9,279 nucleotides of DNA, taken from assembly GCA_934444695.1 (NCBI GenBank), contig CAKSDF010000070.1, positions 1 to 9,279 on the forward strand, written 5' to 3'. Below, in pieces: positions 5,046 to 9,279 of this stretch (its first letter is position 1; each line of letters starts with the position of its first letter). The DNA comes from an uncultured Eubacteriales bacterium (GTDB lineage Bacteria > Bacillota > Clostridia > Oscillospirales > Acutalibacteraceae). Below the pieces are notes generated by a model. The model had not been told where the DNA came from, ran no database searches, and saw nothing but the letters and a program-made list of their open reading frames with translations. Both the position numbers and the translations under genes were made by a program.

Positions 5046-8000
5046 TTATTTAGTCGGGAATCTTTCAATTTTTCCTACCGCATACTGAAGAATCAGAAGA
5101 GCATCTCTTACAGTTACTCCGCTTTCACCGTCAACATCAGCGGCCTTTGCCTGCTCCTCATCAGGTTGGAGCTTGCCTACGGCAATCTGAAGAGTCATCA
5201 GCGCATCTGCGGCGGTTATCTTACCGTCACGGTTTAAATCGCCGATCAGACAACTTACAAGATCAAGGGAAATATTCTCCCGTTCGACCGTGATCTCATA
5301 TTTTTTTGTTACGCAATCCGGTTTCGAGACTGACAAGACATAATCGCCCGGCTCAGGCGCCAATAAGCTATAGGTTCCGTCCTCCGAAATAACCGAAACC
5401 ACCTCCACGCCGTTTTGCAGCAATCGGATTGTTATTTCTCCGTCTGTTGTACCAAGACCGGTAACCGTGCCCGATATGAGAAATCCAAGGTAATTCGCGT
5501 CATAGGTCGCTGTATAAGTTGCGTTGCCGTTACAGGCGATAACCTCGCTGTCCCATCCAACGAAGGTATAGGTGTAGGGGCAGTCCGCCGCTCGGACCGG
5601 AGTTTTCGGAACAGTCACCTTGTCACCGTAATGATATGTATTTCTCGAAAGCTCCGTTCCGTCCCAATCCTTGAAAATAACCGTATAATCGATGTGTTTC
5701 CTTGTGTAGGTTGCGGTATAAACTGCATTGCCTGTTACGACTACAACATTTTTATCCCAACCCGCAAAAGTATAGGTGTAGGTTTTATCCGCCGCCCTTG
5801 TCGGATCGTATGGGACAGTTACTTTGTCACCATAGTGGTATGTTTTGGTAGACAGTACTGTTGCATTCCAATCCTTAAATGTCACCGTATAGTCGATATG
5901 GTTTGCCTTGTATGTCGCGGTATAGGTCGTGTTACCGTCGCAGGCAACGACCTCGCTGTCCCATCCTGAGAAGGTATAGGTGAATTTGATGTCCGCTGCC
6001 CTTGTCGGATTGTCCGGGGCAGTTACTTTGTCACCATGGTGGTATGTTTTAGCAGACAGTACCGTTCCATTCCAATCCTTAAATGTCACCATATAGTCGA
6101 TATGGGTTGCCTTGTAGATTGCGGTATAAACCGCATTGCCTGTTACGGCTGTAACTTTTTTATCCCAACCTTCAAATGCATAAGTATAGGTTGAATCTGA
6201 TGGCTGTGAGGGTTCGTTCGGTATTTGTACCGTATCGCCGTAATGATATGTATTTGTCGAGATAATTGAGCCGTCATAATTTTTAAATGTAACAGCATAC
6301 TCTATTAATTTTGAAGTAAAAACTGCGGTATACACTTTGTTGCCGTCGCACATACCAACAACGCTATCCCATCCTGCAAATATATACTCATGCTGCAAAT
6401 CGGCCGGTTTTTGCAGTATATCGGATGGAATCACAACGGCATCTCCATAATGGTAGGTGTTTCTAAGTAACTCACTGCCGTCGTAGTTTTTGAAAATAAC
6501 CGTGTATTCTATCGGGGTCGCATCGTAAACAGCGGTATACACTGCATCACCCTCACAAGCTACAACCTCTTTATCCCAGCCGATAAAGGTGTATTTATTG
6601 ACATTATCCGCTTCACGGAAAGGCACCTCAGGTTCGGTCACAGAATCGCCTAAATGGTAATATTTACTGCTTAATACTGTTCCATCATAATCTTTGAAAA
6701 CAATTAAAGGTGAAAATTCTTTGCAATTTTGACACTGATGATCTACATAATTATGTCCGGTAGCATCGATAGTCACAAAGTCCTTTTGCACATCGCATAT
6801 ACTGCAATGAATGGACTTTGACCCGGGTGCTGTGCAGGTTGGTTTTAGATCAATAGTATATTCACTGTTCCAGTTGTGTGTATGTACCGGAATATCGGTT
6901 GATTCTTCATATATTCCGCCGGAAGCGTACATATCATTATTATCGCCTGCTACATACTCTGCCGACAAGTTATGCGTGCCTTCCGCGGCCGTCCATGCCG
7001 TCGACGCAGCAGCTGCAATCATGCCGCCAGCAGAAACGGCATCCGTAACAGAGGCGGTCGCAAACTCTGTCCCATCAAGCTTAAAGGATATATATCCTTT
7101 TAATTTTGGGGTAGTGATATTGGTTGAACGGGAAATTTGTACGGCTGCAGTCACGGTAACCGGATCGAGCCCAACAAAAGCAGTGGGCTGAATATCTATA
7201 TTTTGTACGGTAACCGTAAATTTTCCGTCGGCATTATAGAGGCCTTCGTATTGATTGGCTCCTGCACCTAACACGGCGCAGTTTCTGAAGGAGGGAACGA
7301 CCGCATTGGTTCCTCTTCCTGATGAGGATAGAATCAAAGTGCCGCCTGTGACAGTCAGCTTTCCGGCAATGCCGGTTTTCGTGCCGTCGAAACCGCCGCC
7401 GATGCCAAAAGACTTTTCTCCGGCCGTAACAGTGACATTACCGCCGCTTATAGTTACATCGGTTCCCTCGATTCCATATCCGTTACCCGTGCCGCCGATA
7501 CCGGCGGACCACTTTCCGCCTACGGATACAACGGTTCCCGCTTCTACTTCAAGGTTTGCATGAATACCTGCACCGCCACAGAAACCGTTGCTGCCGGACT
7601 TGCCCCTGCCGCCAGAGAGGCCGCTGCCGCGGCCATGGATGCCATAGTTGCCATAGTTGCCATATTTGCCATAGTTGCCACCATCCGCACGTACATATCC
7701 ACCGCACACTATAACTCTTGCTGCTTGAATACCGCTACCACCATCGCCGCCATCGCCGCCATCGCCGCCGTTGCCACCATCACCACCGGCAATGAATAAT
7801 CTTCCGCCATATAAGAAAACATTTGTTGCTTGAATACCGCTGCCACCATTGCCACCATTGCCGCCATTGCCGCCTTTGCCGCCACTAACGCCATTTCTGC
7901 CATCTCTGCCATCGCCGCCTTTGCCGCCAACTCCTCCTATGCCACCGGAAACAGACACTTTTCCGCCATGTACGGTAACATTTTTTACTTGAATACCGTT

Positions 8001-8570
8001 GCCGCTTTTGTCGCTATCGCCGCAATCCGCGCCGTCGTTGCTGTTTATAATTGTGCCGGCACCTCTAGATGGGCTGCTACCGCCTTTGACCGTAGTGCTT
8101 CCGCCGATAAATTCCACGTTTCCCGTTCCGTATATTCCGTGATTGTCTTTTTTTGCCGTCTCTCTTAAAACAGATATAACACCGCTTTCGATTTTCAATG
8201 TTCCATCGCCTATATTGATTCCCTCCGAAAATGTTGCTGTATTAGAACTTTTACTGCTATATTGGCTGTCTAAAAGATTTAACGTTACCATTTTGCCGCC
8301 TAATTTCAGGGTTTTACTGCAAGTCAGGTTATATCCGTTCAGGTCAACAGAACTGCAAAGTACTTTGTCGGTACCATCATAAGAAATATCCTGCCACAGC
8401 ACAATGTCAACATTTTTTGTTCTCAGCATTTCACCGAATGTTGTTGCATCATACACATTCACAGCGGTACTTTCCGACGCCTCGACAAGACAAGACAGCA
8501 AATTCCCCGTTCCCAGTATCACGGCAAACGCCAGCAGATATGCCGCTGCTTTTGATAAAAACCTTTTCAT
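5046..8570 (-). CDS. Secreted dockerin protein with Gly-rich beta-helix and six B-repeats
   Basis: A 1174-residue exported protein, probably adhesive or structural; no catalytic domain is recognised. Residues 1-31 are a signal peptide, with likely cleavage after VEA; LLSC at 24-27 is a poor lipobox alternative. Residues 35-430 look like a beta-helix of short GG-turn repeats, interrupted at 209-336 by Gly-Gly-X loops. About 450-562 is Ig-like. Residues 563-618 are Cys/His-rich (HTHNW, HCSIC, GHNY, CQNC). Residues 622-1030 are six InlB/Listeria-Bacteroides-type B-repeats of about 68 residues. About 1031-1105 is a small carboxypeptidase-regulatory or CnaB-like beta-sandwich. Residues 1108-1174 are a dockerin with two calcium loops (D1111, N1113, D1115, D1122; D1145, D1147, E1149, D1156). 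Glu replaces the usual Asp at position 5 of loop two. ATG at 8570 has AAAGGAG 11 nt upstream and overlaps the stop of the HNH gene (ATGA). It likely docks on a cohesin scaffold encoded elsewhere. Confidence 0.85.
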   Translation of the reverse strand: MKRFLSKAAAYLLAFAVILGTGNLLSCLVEASESTAVNVYDATTFGEMLRTKNVDIVLWQDISYDGTDKVLCSSVDLNGYNLTCSKTLKLGGKMVTLNLLDSQYSSKSSNTATFSEGINIGDGTLKIESGVISVLRETAKKDNHGIYGTGNVEFIGGSTTVKGGSSPSRGAGTIINSNDGADCGDSDKSGNGIQVKNVTVHGGKVSVSGGIGGVGGKGGDGRDGRNGVSGGKGGNGGNGGNGGSGIQATNVFLYGGRLFIAGGDGGNGGDGGDGGDGGSGIQAARVIVCGGYVRADGGNYGKYGNYGNYGIHGRGSGLSGGRGKSGSNGFCGGAGIHANLEVEAGTVVSVGGKWSAGIGGTGNGYGIEGTDVTISGGNVTVTAGEKSFGIGGGFDGTKTGIAGKLTVTGGTLILSSSGRGTNAVVPSFRNCAVLGAGANQYEGLYNADGKFTVTVQNIDIQPTAFVGLDPVTVTAAVQISRSTNITTPKLKGYISFKLDGTEFATASVTDAVSAGGMIAAAASTAWTAAEGTHNLSAEYVAGDNNDMYASGGIYEESTDIPVHTHNWNSEYTIDLKPTCTAPGSKSIHCSICDVQKDFVTIDATGHNYVDHQCQNCKEFSPLIVFKDYDGTVLSSKYYHLGDSVTEPEVPFREADNVNKYTFIGWDKEVVACEGDAVYTAVYDATPIEYTVIFKNYDGSELLRNTYHYGDAVVIPSDILQKPADLQHEYIFAGWDSVVGMCDGNKVYTAVFTSKLIEYAVTFKNYDGSIISTNTYHYGDTVQIPNEPSQPSDSTYTYAFEGWDKKVTAVTGNAVYTAIYKATHIDYMVTFKDWNGTVLSAKTYHHGDKVTAPDNPTRAADIKFTYTFSGWDSEVVACDGNTTYTATYKANHIDYTVTFKDWNATVLSTKTYHYGDKVTVPYDPTRAADKTYTYTFAGWDKNVVVVTGNAVYTATYTRKHIDYTVIFKDWDGTELSRNTYHYGDKVTVPKTPVRAADCPYTYTFVGWDSEVIACNGNATYTATYDANYLGFLISGTVTGLGTTDGEITIRLLQNGVEVVSVISEDGTYSLLAPEPGDYVLSVSKPDCVTKKYEITVERENISLDLVSCLIGDLNRDGKITAADALMTLQIAVGKLQPDEEQAKAADVDGESGVTVRDALLILQYAVGKIERFPTK
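5481..6707 (-). repeat. Six tandem InlB-type B-repeats (about 204 bp each)
   Basis: Unit boundaries at residues 622, 690, 759, 827, 895 and 963 correspond to plus positions 6707, 6503, 6296, 6092, 5888 and 5684. Each unit reads VxFKxxxGxxLSxxTYHYGD, then a Pro-rich linker, then YTFxGWDxxV and VYTAxY. The family forms small beta-grasp modules in surface proteins such as internalin B. Units 4 and 5 are the most alike in DNA over their first halves. Second halves alternate GWDK/GWDS, and units 1, 2, 4 and 6 carry a Cys where units 3 and 5 have Val. Confidence 0.88.
7563..7946 (-). repeat. Gly-Gly-X low-complexity segment with 9-bp tandem repeats
   Basis: This codes residues 209-336, mostly (GGX)n with X = N, D, K or V, then a Gly-Tyr run NYGKYGNYGNYG (299-310). 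Two SGIQA-xx-V strand turns (244-260 and 279-296) break the run, so the loops project from a repeated beta-helix. The DNA is built from near-identical 9-bp units: four of the GCCATAGTT type at 7645-7682, and runs of GCCACCATT or GCCGCCATC at 7734-7780 and 7842-7880. Such repeats are prone to in-frame length change. The plus strand shows long Ala-rich open frames here, which I regard as by-products. Confidence 0.8.
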
Positions 8571-9279
8571 CTGTTACTCGACTCCTTTTTGATTTTTTTA
8601 TATTGATTTTTAAGTTCTTCCGGCGACGGGCAGTGACCGTCGATTCTGGTATGTAATGCCATATGGCAATTCGGGCAAACCGGAATTAAATCGGTTTTAG
8701 GATCAATCAGATATTCCCCGTTCTGCTCGCTTATAGGTTTAATATGATGTACATGAATAAGGTGTTCAAAGCCTTTTCCGTAAACCTTTTCGGATTCGAA
8801 GCCGCAAATCTTACACTTATATCCATTGAATTTGAGGCAAGCTTTTCGTGCAGCCATATTTCTTTCATATACTTTTACATCTGCTTTTTTTGAAATACCC
8901 GATTCAAAATATTCTTTGTCGTCTTGCTCTGTCCAGATATAACACTTTCTGCCGATATAATCCAAAACCCGGGAAACAAAATTTTTTACTTCTTCGTTAT
9001 CAGCCTTTGCATACCACAATTGACTTGTTCCAAAGCCGAGATTTTCTGCTGAATTAGATCTCGGAATTTCAAAAGTCCTTTCGATTTCGGATAATCTTAC
9101 CGCATTGCCGCTGTTTGTTGTTATATTATATTTTACTCTGTTATGTTCTTTTACCCAGCGATAAACCGTAGCATTTTTATACCATCCTACTATGACAGTT
9201 TTCTTCAGTACAGGCGATTTTGCGCAAAAAACAACTGTGACATCGGGTATTTCGTTTTTACACTTATAATCTCCATCAA
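8567..9279 (-). CDS. HNH endonuclease, 5' end beyond the window
   Basis: The frame is open from the right edge (first full codon 9275-9277) to TGA at 8567-8569, giving 236 residues with the N-terminus missing. An internal TTG at 9019 is not the start, because homology-like sequence continues upstream (VTVVFCAKSP, TVIVGWYKNATVYRW, RTFEIPRSNS, GFGTSQLWYA), a pattern I recall from full-length members of this HNH family. The nuclease domain is at the C-terminus: zinc knuckle CKIC (C155, C158), VHHIKPIS (H177/H178) and LIPVCPNCHMALH (C201, N203, C204, H205, H209). These give both the HNH catalytic residues and four zinc cysteines, so it should be active as a metal-dependent DNA nuclease. Its real role is unknown and no methylase is visible. 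The stop overlaps the next gene's start (ATGA), so the pair is probably one transcript. Its DNA looks more AT-rich than the hcp locus. Confidence 0.85.
   Translation of the reverse strand, partial: DGDYKCKNEIPDVTVVFCAKSPVLKKTVIVGWYKNATVYRWVKEHNRVKYNITTNSGNAVRLSEIERTFEIPRSNSAENLGFGTSQLWYAKADNEEVKNFVSRVLDYIGRKCYIWTEQDDKEYFESGISKKADVKVYERNMAARKACLKFNGYKCKICGFESEKVYGKGFEHLIHVHHIKPISEQNGEYLIDPKTDLIPVCPNCHMALHTRIDGHCPSPEELKNQYKKIKKESSNR

Noticed and set aside
7563..7946. CRISPR-like or satellite array
   Set aside because: Units of 9 bp without spacers, all in frame with a glycine-rich protein; this is coding low complexity.
7560..8168. Ala-rich plus-strand frames opposite the Gly-rich segment
   Set aside because: Antisense of GGX codons yields Ala/Ile repeats in open frames; no start signals or domains.
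8567..9019. 150-residue HNH protein starting at TTG 9019 as a complete gene
   Set aside because: The frame stays open to the window edge and the upstream residues continue a recognisable family sequence, so the start lies beyond 9279.

Overview
The window looks like chromosome from a strictly anaerobic Gram-positive bacterium of the Clostridia, probably near the Ruminococcaceae/Oscillospiraceae. The grounds are a clostridial hybrid-cluster protein with its partner ferredoxin and a Crp/Fnr regulator, a secreted protein ending in a cellulosome-type dockerin, CCA encoded in all four tRNA genes, and strong AGGAGG-type ribosome binding sites. The genus cannot be fixed from the sequence alone.

Layout. 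Positions 1-272 are non-coding or hold only the tail of a gene outside the window. A tRNA-Arg(ACG) gene on the minus strand (306-382) has its own promoter and terminator. After an AT-rich spacer, a strong promoter (657-685) drives a plus-strand tRNA operon, Val(TAC)-Asp(GTC)-Thr(GGT), closed by an intrinsic terminator at 990-1023. A gene-free stretch (1024-1323) follows.

The centre is a nitrosative/oxidative stress locus. A Crp/Fnr-family regulator (4215-4877, plus) is transcribed divergently from a ferredoxin-like Fe-S protein gene (3362-4129, minus), and the hybrid-cluster protein gene hcp (1324-2919, minus) lies downstream of the ferredoxin. The arrangement resembles the known HcpR-hcp-frdX type of regulon. 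The 85-bp divergent intergenic region holds two overlapping promoters and two overlapping inverted repeats, placed so that one protein could activate the ferredoxin promoter and repress its own. Between ferredoxin and hcp lies a 279-bp element with about 30-bp imperfect terminal inverted repeats (3020-3298). It looks like a non-autonomous mobile or intergenic repeat, and its hcp-proximal end abuts the likely hcp promoter. A 21-bp piece of it recurs in inverse orientation on the far side of hcp.

The right third is a separate two-gene minus-strand unit. An HNH endonuclease, cut by the right edge of the window, overlaps by ATGA a 1174-residue secreted protein. That protein has a signal peptide, a beta-helix-like region with long Gly-Gly-X loops, an Ig-like segment, a Cys/His-rich module, six InlB-type B-repeats, a small beta-sandwich domain and a C-terminal dockerin. 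No catalytic domain is visible, so it is probably an adhesive or structural protein docked on a cohesin scaffold. A perfect 17-bp hairpin at 4976-5034 terminates the convergent regulator and dockerin-protein transcripts.

Most noteworthy are the glycine-rich beta-helix joined to a dockerin, its translational coupling to an HNH nuclease, the terminal-repeat element inside the hcp locus, and the compact divergent operator.
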